A stretch of DNA of 19,428 nt, taken from Anaerolineae bacterium. Lineage in GTDB: Bacteria; Chloroflexota; Anaerolineae; UBA1429. A model generated the notes under the pieces. That model ran no database searches and was not told where the DNA came from. It saw nothing but the letters and a program-made list of their open reading frames with translations. Shown here piece after piece: positions 13,390-19,428 of this stretch. Where the stretch lies: assembly GCA_016928125.1 (NCBI GenBank), contig JAFGLK010000485.1, forward strand, positions 1 through 19,428, given 5' to 3'. Each line of letters opens with the position of its first letter. The first letter of the stretch is position 1. A program made the translations under genes and the position numbers.

Positions 13390-14652
13390 GTGGCCGAAAT
13401 CCGTCTGGAGGGGGTCACCAAGATCTTTCGCCCGGGCTCACTCAAGTGGTTGCCATCCGGAAGAGGCGCGCGCTTTGCCTTTCGCGACTATGCGGACAAG
13501 TCGTTTGTCGAGCGCGTGGCGGGTCAGGAGGTCAGCACGGCGTCCGGGAGCGAGCCCGTCCATGCCCTGGATGACCTCTCGCTGACGATCCAGGATGGCG
13601 AGACAATGGCGATCGTCGGCCCCTCAGGCTGCGGCAAGAGCACCCTCCTGCGCGTGGTGGCCGGCCTGGAGGAGCCCGATGAAGGCTCGATCTACTATGA
13701 CGATCAGCTCATGAACGACGTCAAGCCCAAGGACCGAGGCATTGGCATGGTCTTTCAGAGCTATGCGCTCTATCCCCACATGAAAGGCGAGGGCAACCTG
13801 GCCTTCTTCTTCAAGGTGCGCCATCGCCCCGATGAGGAGATGATGGAGCGCATCCGCATCACCTCAGAGATCATGGGCATCGGCTTTGACCTGCTGCTCT
13901 CGCGCAAGCCCGGCACGCTGTCAGGCGGCCAGCAGCAACGCGTGGCCATCGGTCGCTGCATCGTGCGCGATCCGAGCCTTTTTCTGTTCGATGAACCGCT
14001 CTCGAATCTGGACGCCAAGCTGCGCAGCAGCACCCGCGTGGAGATCAAGCGCCTGCTGCAACGCTTTCACATCACGGCCATCTATGTGACCCACGATCAG
14101 ACGGAGGCCATCACCCTGGGCGATCGGATCGGCGTGATGCGCGCCGGCAAGATCGAGCAGTTGGGCACCTATCACGAGATCATGGAGAATCCAGTCAATG
14201 CGTTCGTGGCTGGCTTCCTGGGGCTGCCGCCCATGAACTTGTTGCGCGGCTGGCGCGCAACCGAGGACGGGCATCTGGTAGGCGAATTGGGGCGCGTGCC
14301 GGTACCTGCAGACCTGATGGACCTGGTGACGCCCGGAAGTGAGATCGTCCTGGGTTTTCGTAGCGAGGCCGCGGCTTTGGTGCCCGAGGGCAACCCCTTG
14401 CCCTTCGAGGGCCTGGTCATCGAGGCCGAGGTGATCAACAGCGAGCCCGACTTTGCGCGCCATTTCCAGGTGGTCAATGTGCAAGCTGGATCGCTGCTCT
14501 TTGGCGTTCAGGCGCCCCTGGAGGCCCCCTTCAACACGGGATGGCCCGTGCAAGTCGTGATCCCCGAGGACAGGGCCTACCTGTTTGATGAGGCCACAGA
14601 GATGCGCATCGCCCATCCCGAACCGGAGGAGGAGCCCGAAGCGGAGCTGTAG
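13390..14652 (+). CDS. ABC transporter ATPase, MalK/UgpC (CUT1 carbohydrate) type
   Basis: The nucleotide-binding subunit of a carbohydrate ABC importer, 420 aa. Walker A GPSGCGKST is at 77-85, the Q-loop Gln at 123 (VFQSYALYPH), the signature LSGGQ at 177-181, Walker B LFLFDEP at 197-203 and the H-loop His at 235. A C-terminal MalK-type OB/TOBE region follows from about 250. It is about 50 residues longer than E. coli MalK, mainly because of an insertion of roughly 40 residues (about 14-57) between the first two strands, well before Walker A. No permease or binding-protein gene is in the window, so it may serve several importers, as MsmK does in streptococci. The start is GTG with a strong AAGGAGGAAGG ribosome binding site. 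It shares a transcript with the YdcF-like gene. Confidence 0.94.
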   Translation: MAEIRLEGVTKIFRPGSLKWLPSGRGARFAFRDYADKSFVERVAGQEVSTASGSEPVHALDDLSLTIQDGETMAIVGPSGCGKSTLLRVVAGLEEPDEGSIYYDDQLMNDVKPKDRGIGMVFQSYALYPHMKGEGNLAFFFKVRHRPDEEMMERIRITSEIMGIGFDLLLSRKPGTLSGGQQQRVAIGRCIVRDPSLFLFDEPLSNLDAKLRSSTRVEIKRLLQRFHITAIYVTHDQTEAITLGDRIGVMRAGKIEQLGTYHEIMENPVNAFVAGFLGLPPMNLLRGWRATEDGHLVGELGRVPVPADLMDLVTPGSEIVLGFRSEAAALVPEGNPLPFEGLVIEAEVINSEPDFARHFQVVNVQAGSLLFGVQAPLEAPFNTGWPVQVVIPEDRAYLFDEATEMRIAHPEPEEEPEAEL

Positions 14653-14674
14653 CCGCTGTCTCTGGCGTGCATCG

Positions 14675-14686
14675 CCTCACGTGAGG
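14675..14686. repeat. 12-bp perfect palindrome in a convergent intergenic gap
   Basis: CCTCACGTGAGG lies in the 79-base gap between the convergent ABC ATPase and MFS genes. It has no spacer and no T-run, so it is a poor terminator. It could be a dimer-binding site or chance; I see nothing else in the gap. Confidence 0.25.
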
Positions 14687-14731
14687 TCGTTGTTAGGCGT
14701 TAGTGCAGGCGCTCCGCTTTCGGGCGACGGT

Positions 14732-16096
14732 TCACGGTGCTGGTTCATCTACGAGGCCGCTTCCGTCTGAGGCGACGCGCGGGTCGGGCAACCCCTCCGG
14801 CAGATTGTTCTGGGTCCGCGCCAGGGCGATCCCTTCGGCCTCATGTACTCCGCCCAGCAATAGCGCCCCGCCGATGAAAAAGATCACCAAGGAGATGATC
14901 GCCCAGCGGCTGGTGCCCAAGAACATGGCCACCACGCCCATCAACAGGGGGCCACTGATACCAGCGAACTTGCTGCTGATGTCAAAAAAGCCATAGAATT
15001 CGGCTGAGCGGGCCTTGGGCGTCATGGCACCAAAGAGCGAGCGGCTCAGCGCCTGGGTTCCCCCCTGCACGGTACCCACCGCTCCGGCCAGCACCCAGAA
15101 ATGCCAGGGCTGCGACATGAAATAGGCTGCGATCGTGATGACCGTGTAGACGCCCAGCCCCAGATAGATCGAGCGCTTGGTGCCGAGTCGCTTGGCCAGC
15201 CCACCGAAGACAAAGGTCAGCGGCACGCCCACGATCTGGGTGAGAAGCAAAGCGCCCGCCAGGTCGCTCAAGCCGATGCCCAGCTCGGCGCCATAGATGG
15301 TGGCCATCTTGATGATCGTACCGATGCCGTCCGCGTAGAGCCAGAACGCCACCAAAAACTTGAACAGCTCTCGATAGCGCTTGACCTCTCGAAACGTGTT
15401 GATCACCCGTCGGATGCCAACTTTGACGGCATGCATCTTCTCTTGCGTGGCCTGATGAGGGGGCTCGGGCACGCGCCGAAACAGGGGAAGCGAGAAGATG
15501 AGCCACCATACGGCCACGCTCAGGAAAGAGGCCCGTACGGCCGCGTCGCCATCCGCAAAGCCGAACCAGCCCGGCTGCATGTACCACATCAGATTGATGA
15601 GCAGCAGCAGGCCGCCGCCCAGATAGCCCAGGGCGTAGCCTCTAGCCGAGACCTGATCGATCTCGTCGGGGTGCGCGACATGGGGCAACAGCGAGTCGTA
15701 AAAGATGTTGGCCCCAGCGTTGCCGATGCTGGCCAAGACGTAGAAAACCACCGCCAGCAGCCAGTCGCCCTCGTGGATGAACCACAGCAAGCCCGTGAAA
15801 AAGATGGCGACCGTCAAAAAGCTCGCCAGGAAGCGCTTCTTACCGCCGGTATAGTCTGCGATCGCGCCCAGGACAGGTCCCATCAAGGCCACGATCAGCA
15901 TCGAGATCGAGACGGCGTATCCCCAGATGCTGCTGGCCTGCGCTTTGGGCAGGCTGGCCGCCGCCACATTGCTAAAGTAGGGCGGCAACAGGGCGGCCAT
16001 GATCGTCGTGGCAAAAGCCGAGTTGGCCCAGTCATACATGCACCAGGCGCGGATCCGCTGGCGGTGCAGCCTGAGGTCATCTGCAATGGATGCCAT
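14732..16096 (-). CDS. MFS transporter, UMF1/Atg22-like family
   Basis: A 454-aa integral membrane protein of the major facilitator superfamily with about 12 hydrophobic segments. The N-terminal 'MYDWANSAFATTI' (about 20-32) is the signature of the UMF1 family related to yeast Atg22, a vacuolar amino-acid effluxer; 'GPVLGAIADYTGGKKRFL' is the MFS loop 2-3 motif. A repeat-like 'GTVQGGTQALSRSLFG' follows in the second half. The substrate in bacteria is not established; amino acids or small metabolites are possible. The ATG at 16096 has AAAGGAG about 5 bases upstream. The frame stays open 28 codons further, but that part overlaps the MEMO gene. Only 23 bases separate it from the MEMO-family gene, so they form an operon. 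Confidence 0.92.
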   Translation of the reverse strand: MASIADDLRLHRQRIRAWCMYDWANSAFATTIMAALLPPYFSNVAAASLPKAQASSIWGYAVSISMLIVALMGPVLGAIADYTGGKKRFLASFLTVAIFFTGLLWFIHEGDWLLAVVFYVLASIGNAGANIFYDSLLPHVAHPDEIDQVSARGYALGYLGGGLLLLINLMWYMQPGWFGFADGDAAVRASFLSVAVWWLIFSLPLFRRVPEPPHQATQEKMHAVKVGIRRVINTFREVKRYRELFKFLVAFWLYADGIGTIIKMATIYGAELGIGLSDLAGALLLTQIVGVPLTFVFGGLAKRLGTKRSIYLGLGVYTVITIAAYFMSQPWHFWVLAGAVGTVQGGTQALSRSLFGAMTPKARSAEFYGFFDISSKFAGISGPLLMGVVAMFLGTSRWAIISLVIFFIGGALLLGGVHEAEGIALARTQNNLPEGLPDPRVASDGSGLVDEPAP

Positions 16097-16119
16097 CCGG
16101 GCTCCTTTCAAGGAAGGTC

Positions 16120-17346
16120 TCAGCTCAAGCCGATGCCGCACACCGAGACCCAGGAGGTTTGCTGGCCATCGGCCAGACATTGGTCATAGGCCACGATCTG
16201 CCCTTCGGTAGGCGCCAGCAAACGCAGTGCCAGATAGATCGGTCCCACGCCGCAGATGTTGTGGCGGTTTCCGTCGCGCACGATCTCGGCCATGAACTCG
16301 TCGGCGCGCCCTGCGCAGATGGTGCCCATCATCGCCTCGTCGGAGGCCTTGAGTAGGGCCTTTTCCGCTAGGCGCTGAGGGGGCCCACCAAAGGCCGGGC
16401 CAACGTGGGCCAGATCGGCCGAGGCCACCACGAGCACTCGATGGCCATGCAGGGCCGCGCGCAGTGTGCCCACAAAGCGCTCCACTCGAGCCGCGATGCG
16501 CTCCGCTTCCTCACCCTGATGGGGATATCCGAACGATCCACACAGCACGGGCAAGAGCGCGCAGGGCTCGCGGCGCCGCATATGGTGCAGCCACACCGCC
16601 GAGAGCTCGATCGAATGCTCTGTGCGATGGTGGAGCTCCTCAGCCAGCGCAGCCTCCGGCCCTATCGCCTGCGTCAACGCCTGCACCAGCGACTCGTCGG
16701 TTGGCAATACACCATAGGGCGTGGCATAGCTCTGGGCCGTCAGCGTGATCCGTCCCAACCCGCCATAGTGATCTGTGCCGAGGATCACTGCCAGATCGGC
16801 CTCTTGGGCCGCTGCCTCCGCCTCCCGCCAGATCTGAGCATAGATGGACGCCCCACGCGTGTAATCGATGTGCGGACCGATCAGTCCTCGGCCCACGGCG
16901 GGCTCAGCAGCATCTCGTTCGGGAGCGCCCGTCAGTGCGCCATCCAACAGCTGGCTGAGCTGATCGGGGTCAGCCGGGTAGGACCCGCCTGCCAGAGCTG
17001 GCTGGCGCAACTCCGCTTGGCGAAAGGCCTCGCGCGCCGCGACCTCGGCGGCTCTGGAGCGTTCATTGTCCAACAGGCAGGCTTGATCCAGCTTGTCCAG
17101 GATGTCGACGAGCGTCGCCGTCGGCAAGGCCAGGCCGTAGCGCACAGCCAGCGAGGCCCGCAGAGCGTTGAGATCGCGGGTACCGTCGCAGAGGGCGAGC
17201 AGTGGGGCCAAGGGCTGAGGCATCACGATCTTGCTTTCAGATAGCTCTAGTGGATCACGCAGCCAGATCGCCGCACGGCCCTGCTGTAGGATGGGTTGGG
17301 GGTCAAGGGGTCGCAGTTTGATCGCCGCACTTGGGTTCAATGCCAT
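16120..17346 (-). CDS. MEMO-family (AmmeMemoRadiSam system protein B) protein with N-terminal PqqD-like domain
   Basis: A 408-aa protein in two parts. Residues about 9-95 look like a PqqD/RiPP-recognition-type winged helix ('LLALCDGTRDLNALRASLA...LDQACLLDN'). Residues about 117-408 are a MEMO domain, a fold related to class III extradiol dioxygenases: 'GGSYPADPDQL' (120-130), 'GPHIDYTRG' with His159, 'GTDHYGG' with His193, 'RTEHSIE' with His244 and 'SADLAHVG' (309-316). Human MEMO1 is reported to bind metal through two His and a Cys; the position I align with that Cys is Ala here. Bacterial MEMO proteins often sit beside AMMECR1 and radical-SAM genes; neither is in this window. The biochemical role is unknown. 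AAAGGA 4 bases before ATG supports the start. It is followed by the MFS gene after 23 bases. Confidence 0.9.
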   Translation of the reverse strand: MALNPSAAIKLRPLDPQPILQQGRAAIWLRDPLELSESKIVMPQPLAPLLALCDGTRDLNALRASLAVRYGLALPTATLVDILDKLDQACLLDNERSRAAEVAAREAFRQAELRQPALAGGSYPADPDQLSQLLDGALTGAPERDAAEPAVGRGLIGPHIDYTRGASIYAQIWREAEAAAQEADLAVILGTDHYGGLGRITLTAQSYATPYGVLPTDESLVQALTQAIGPEAALAEELHHRTEHSIELSAVWLHHMRRREPCALLPVLCGSFGYPHQGEEAERIAARVERFVGTLRAALHGHRVLVVASADLAHVGPAFGGPPQRLAEKALLKASDEAMMGTICAGRADEFMAEIVRDGNRHNICGVGPIYLALRLLAPTEGQIVAYDQCLADGQQTSWVSVCGIGLS

Positions 17347-17436
17347 GCTATCCTTTCCCGGAGGGCAGGCGCCTGCAATGCCTCAGGCTTGGATCCCTGA
17401 TGCACAAAGTGGCTGCTCCAGAAGGCGTTGGCGACC

Positions 17437-17453
17437 TGGGTGACGCTCACCCA
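17437..17453. other. Small stem-loop between 2-hydroxyacid dehydrogenase and MEMO genes
   Basis: TGGGTGA-CGC-TCACCCA, a 7-bp perfect stem with a 3-base loop, lies 47 bases after the dehydrogenase stop on the minus strand. There is no T-run. It could act in termination or mRNA stability. The rest of this 153-base gap holds only a palindrome GCAGGCGCCTGC (17365-17376) close to the MEMO ribosome binding site. Confidence 0.35.
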
Positions 17454-17499
17454 TCGTTGACTGCCGAGATAGCCCCTCGCTGCACAAGTCGCCACGGGA

Positions 17500-18486
17500 T
17501 CATACCACGCTGTCGGCAGCCTCTGGCGCAACGGCATTCACGATATGGACCGGCTCGCCTTCCAGATAGGCTTGCACGTTGGCGATCGCTGTTCGTAGCA
17601 GCCGAGCCCGGGCTGACCGGGTAGCCCAGGAGATATGGGGCGTGATGTGGACATTCTTGGCCTGAAGCAGCGGATGGTCAGCCTCAGGCGGTTCGACATC
17701 CAGCACATCGAGTCCCGCCCCTGCGATGACGCCTGCATTGAGCGCCTCGGCCAGATCCACATTGTTCACCACAGGGCCGCGGCTGGTGTTGATCAGAAAG
17801 GCGCTCCTTTTCATCTGCGAGAGGCGCCGCTTGTCCACCAAGCCCTCGGTCTCGGGCGTCAAGGGGCAGTGCAGCGTCAGCACGTCGCTCTCGGCAAAGA
17901 CTCGATCGAGAGCGACCATCTCGATCTCCGGGTCGCCTGAGTCGGTCACATAGGCATCATAGGCGATGACCTGCATGCCAAAGGCCTTGGCAAGCGCAGC
18001 CGATGCCCGCCCGATGCGCCCGAAACCGATGATGCCCAAGGTCAGCCCCGCCAGTTCTACCAAGGGATAGTCCCAGTAGCACCAGGTGTCAGACTCGGAC
18101 CAGCGACCGCGACGGACCGTCTCCGCGTGGTAGGCCACATGCTGAGTCAGGTTCAGCAAATGGGCAAAAGTCATCTGGACGACCGACGTCGTGCCATAGG
18201 TGGGAACGTTCGATACAGGGATGCCTCGCTCGCGGGCTGCGTCGACATCGACGACGTCATAGCCAGTGGCCGTCACACTGACAAATCTGAGTTTGGGCAG
18301 CCTCTCCAGAATCTCGCGATTCAGGATGACCTTGTTGGTTAGCACGATATCGGCAGGCCCAGCGCGCTCAACGATCAGCTCGGGCGAGGTCTGGTCATAG
18401 ACCTCACACTCGCCCAATGCCTCCAGCGCCTCCCAGGATAGATCCCCTGGGTTCAGCGGATAGCCGTCAAGAACCACAATTCTCAT
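17500..18486 (-). CDS. NAD-dependent D-2-hydroxyacid dehydrogenase (glycerate dehydrogenase/hydroxypyruvate reductase-like)
   Basis: A 328-aa member of the D-isomer-specific 2-hydroxyacid dehydrogenases, cytosolic, reducing a 2-keto acid with NAD(P)H or the reverse. The Rossmann motif GFGRIG is at 154-159 with Asp177 at the end of the second strand, which favours NADH. The catalytic triad is Arg236 (NTSRGP), Glu265 (DVEPP) and His284 (TPHISWAT). The 'TPHISWA' form and the overall length resemble glycerate dehydrogenase/hydroxypyruvate reductase (HprA-type), but related phosphoglycerate and glyoxylate reductases look similar and the substrate is not fixed by sequence. There is no ACT domain, so it is not classical SerA. 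It lies 201 bases downstream of the transketolase gene on the same strand with stem-loops between, so co-transcription is uncertain. Confidence 0.92.
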   Translation of the reverse strand: MRIVVLDGYPLNPGDLSWEALEALGECEVYDQTSPELIVERAGPADIVLTNKVILNREILERLPKLRFVSVTATGYDVVDVDAARERGIPVSNVPTYGTTSVVQMTFAHLLNLTQHVAYHAETVRRGRWSESDTWCYWDYPLVELAGLTLGIIGFGRIGRASAALAKAFGMQVIAYDAYVTDSGDPEIEMVALDRVFAESDVLTLHCPLTPETEGLVDKRRLSQMKRSAFLINTSRGPVVNNVDLAEALNAGVIAGAGLDVLDVEPPEADHPLLQAKNVHITPHISWATRSARARLLRTAIANVQAYLEGEPVHIVNAVAPEAADSVV

Positions 18487-18550
18487 GACTTGACCCTTCG
18501 CGCCAGATCAGGTACTCGGCCGCTGGGTGATTGGCTCCACCAGACCAGGT

Positions 18551-18595
18551 GGGCTCGCTGGGCGAAAAGAGCCGGCTCAGCGCCCAGCGAGGCCC
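18551..18595. terminator. Stem-loop, possible terminator after the transketolase gene
   Basis: A strong inverted repeat (18551-18564 with 18581-18595, 14 pairs with one bulged base, core CTCGCTGGGCG/CGCCCAGCGAG) encloses a 16-base loop that itself holds the palindrome GAGCCGGCTC. It lies between the transketolase stop and the 2-hydroxyacid dehydrogenase start on the minus strand. No T-run follows in either direction, so it may be a processing or attenuation structure and not an intrinsic terminator. A second weaker stem GGGCCTC/GAGGCCC (18639-18645 and 18671-18677) sits closer to the transketolase stop. Confidence 0.4.
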
Positions 18596-18687
18596 CTATC
18601 AGGGCAGTCGCCGGCCGGCCCTCTTATCCCTCATTCAAGGGCCTCCGTGCACGGATCTCGTCCGCCCGCAGAGGCCCCTGCAGAGGC

Positions 18688-19428
18688 TCACTGCTGAGCC
18701 ATTTCCAGGCCGCTCCGCAGACGCGCGAGTCGGCTTTCGCGATCTTGCACAAAACGCTTGATGCCGTCCAACACCCAACGGGGCGACAGATGGGCCTCGT
18801 CGATCAGCTCGTCCAACAGGCCGCCCGTGCGCCAACGGTTGTCCCAGTCGGCCGATAGGGCATACTCCTCGGCGATTTTGTTATAGATCCAATCGTGCAT
18901 GAGCCAACGCGCTTGCGTCGTGATCACCATCGAGTTGGCCTGATCGCCGGGCGAGAGGACCTGATCACGATAGGACGCCGACTGCGCCGCAAAGAGTTGC
19001 GGGGACGTGGCGCAGACGATCTTGACGTTGAGTCCCTGGGCATCCAGCTCTGGCAGGATCTTGACGATGCTCACCATAGCGCTGGTGCCCTGTACGATGA
19101 TGGTCCCACCACGGGGGCTATCCGGCGCATAGTCGCGCACCACATAGGCGCCCTTGGCGGCCTCAAAGTAAGAAGGCATGCCCAAAGCCTCTCGATCCGG
19201 GATTTCGATCCCCGGACGAGTGAGGTGCAGTCCGATGATGGGCGCATTGCCTTTGAGGGCGGCTCCGAGAAGCACCGGAACCTCATTGTACTCCCAGGGG
19301 TGCAGATTGATGATCGCCCCCTCGGGCAACAGTTGTGTCGCACCGGGCGAAAAGATGCCAAAGTGCGTGCGGCTGTCGTCGGCCGTTTCGGGCCCTGAGT
19401 GTCCGGCGATCCAGATCACCTTGCCCAC
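18688..19428 (-). CDS. Transketolase, C-terminal part (5' end outside window)
   Basis: The last 246 codons of a transketolase-family enzyme, which moves two-carbon ketol units between sugars in the pentose-phosphate and related pathways. The frame is open to the window edge, so the thiamine-diphosphate-binding domain and part of the pyrimidine-binding domain lie outside. Visible are 'INLHPWEYNEVPVLLGAAL' (about 40-58), 'HLTRPGIEIPDREALGMP' (about 68-85), 'GTIIVQGTSAM' (108-118), which starts the C-terminal transketolase fold, and 'LNVKIVCATSPQLF'. The 'HPWEYNEVPVLLG' form belongs to a less-studied transketolase group and differs from the E. coli TktA pattern, so the family name is safer than a gene symbol. 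The stop lies in a small hairpin (18685-18700). Confidence 0.85.
   Translation of the reverse strand: MGKVIWIAGHSGPETADDSRTHFGIFSPGATQLLPEGAIINLHPWEYNEVPVLLGAALKGNAPIIGLHLTRPGIEIPDREALGMPSYFEAAKGAYVVRDYAPDSPRGGTIIVQGTSAMVSIVKILPELDAQGLNVKIVCATSPQLFAAQSASYRDQVLSPGDQANSMVITTQARWLMHDWIYNKIAEEYALSADWDNRWRTGGLLDELIDEAHLSPRWVLDGIKRFVQDRESRLARLRSGLEMAQQ

Noticed and set aside
15101..16189. 362-codon plus-strand open frame opposite the MFS transporter
   Set aside because: The product is polar, rich in His, Gln and Asp, and without domains, the usual complement of a membrane-protein gene.
17365..17376. 12-bp palindrome GCAGGCGCCTGC before the MEMO gene as an operator
   Set aside because: A GC-only palindrome of this size is not rare in GC-rich DNA, and no promoter could be placed with confidence near it.

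Overview
The window is GC-rich bacterial chromosomal DNA, densely coded, with no phage, IS, CRISPR, rRNA or tRNA that I could see. The Thr/Pro-rich linker in a secreted M23 lipoprotein, the mix of carbohydrate-active genes, PduCDE-type B12 chemistry, a UMF1/Atg22-type MFS carrier and a MEMO-family protein would suit a heterotrophic member of the Chloroflexota. That placement is an inference from style, not from a marker gene. The recognisable promoters are sigma-70/sigma-A type.

Layout, left to right. (1) Plus strand, 1-2423: the 3' end of a sulfatase, a lipoprotein M23 peptidase and a glycerophosphodiester phosphodiesterase, tightly spaced. (2) Minus strand: glyA (serine hydroxymethyltransferase), which overlaps the phosphodiesterase gene tail-to-tail by 30 bp. 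Its roughly 185-nt leader contains a textbook intrinsic terminator between promoter and start codon, so it is probably an attenuator or riboswitch-like leader. (3) Plus strand: a nitroreductase behind a perfect TTGACA-N16-TATAAT promoter, then an aldo/keto reductase. A bidirectional terminator follows. (4) Minus strand, 12367 down to 5791: a four-gene operon of a DegT/StrS aminotransferase, a fused large+medium B12-dependent diol dehydratase, its small subunit, and a GH2 beta-mannosidase. (5) Plus strand: a membrane-anchored YdcF/DUF218 protein and a MalK/UgpC-type ABC ATPase. (6) Minus strand: an NAD-dependent 2-hydroxyacid dehydrogenase, a MEMO-family protein with an N-terminal PqqD-like domain, a UMF1-type MFS transporter and, at the right edge, the 3' part of a transketolase.

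The most unusual item is the diol dehydratase operon. The large and medium subunits are one polypeptide. Both N-terminal microcompartment-targeting extensions are missing. No shell protein, reactivase or aldehyde dehydrogenase is nearby. All seven classical active-site residues I checked align without gaps, but the substrate-pocket Gln (Gln336 in Klebsiella numbering) is Ala. Together with the aminotransferase and beta-mannosidase neighbours this suggests a free cytosolic dehydratase for a diol bulkier than propanediol or glycerol, perhaps sugar- or polyol-derived, whose carbonyl product could be aminated. The second item is the glyA leader, which matches no riboswitch class I know.
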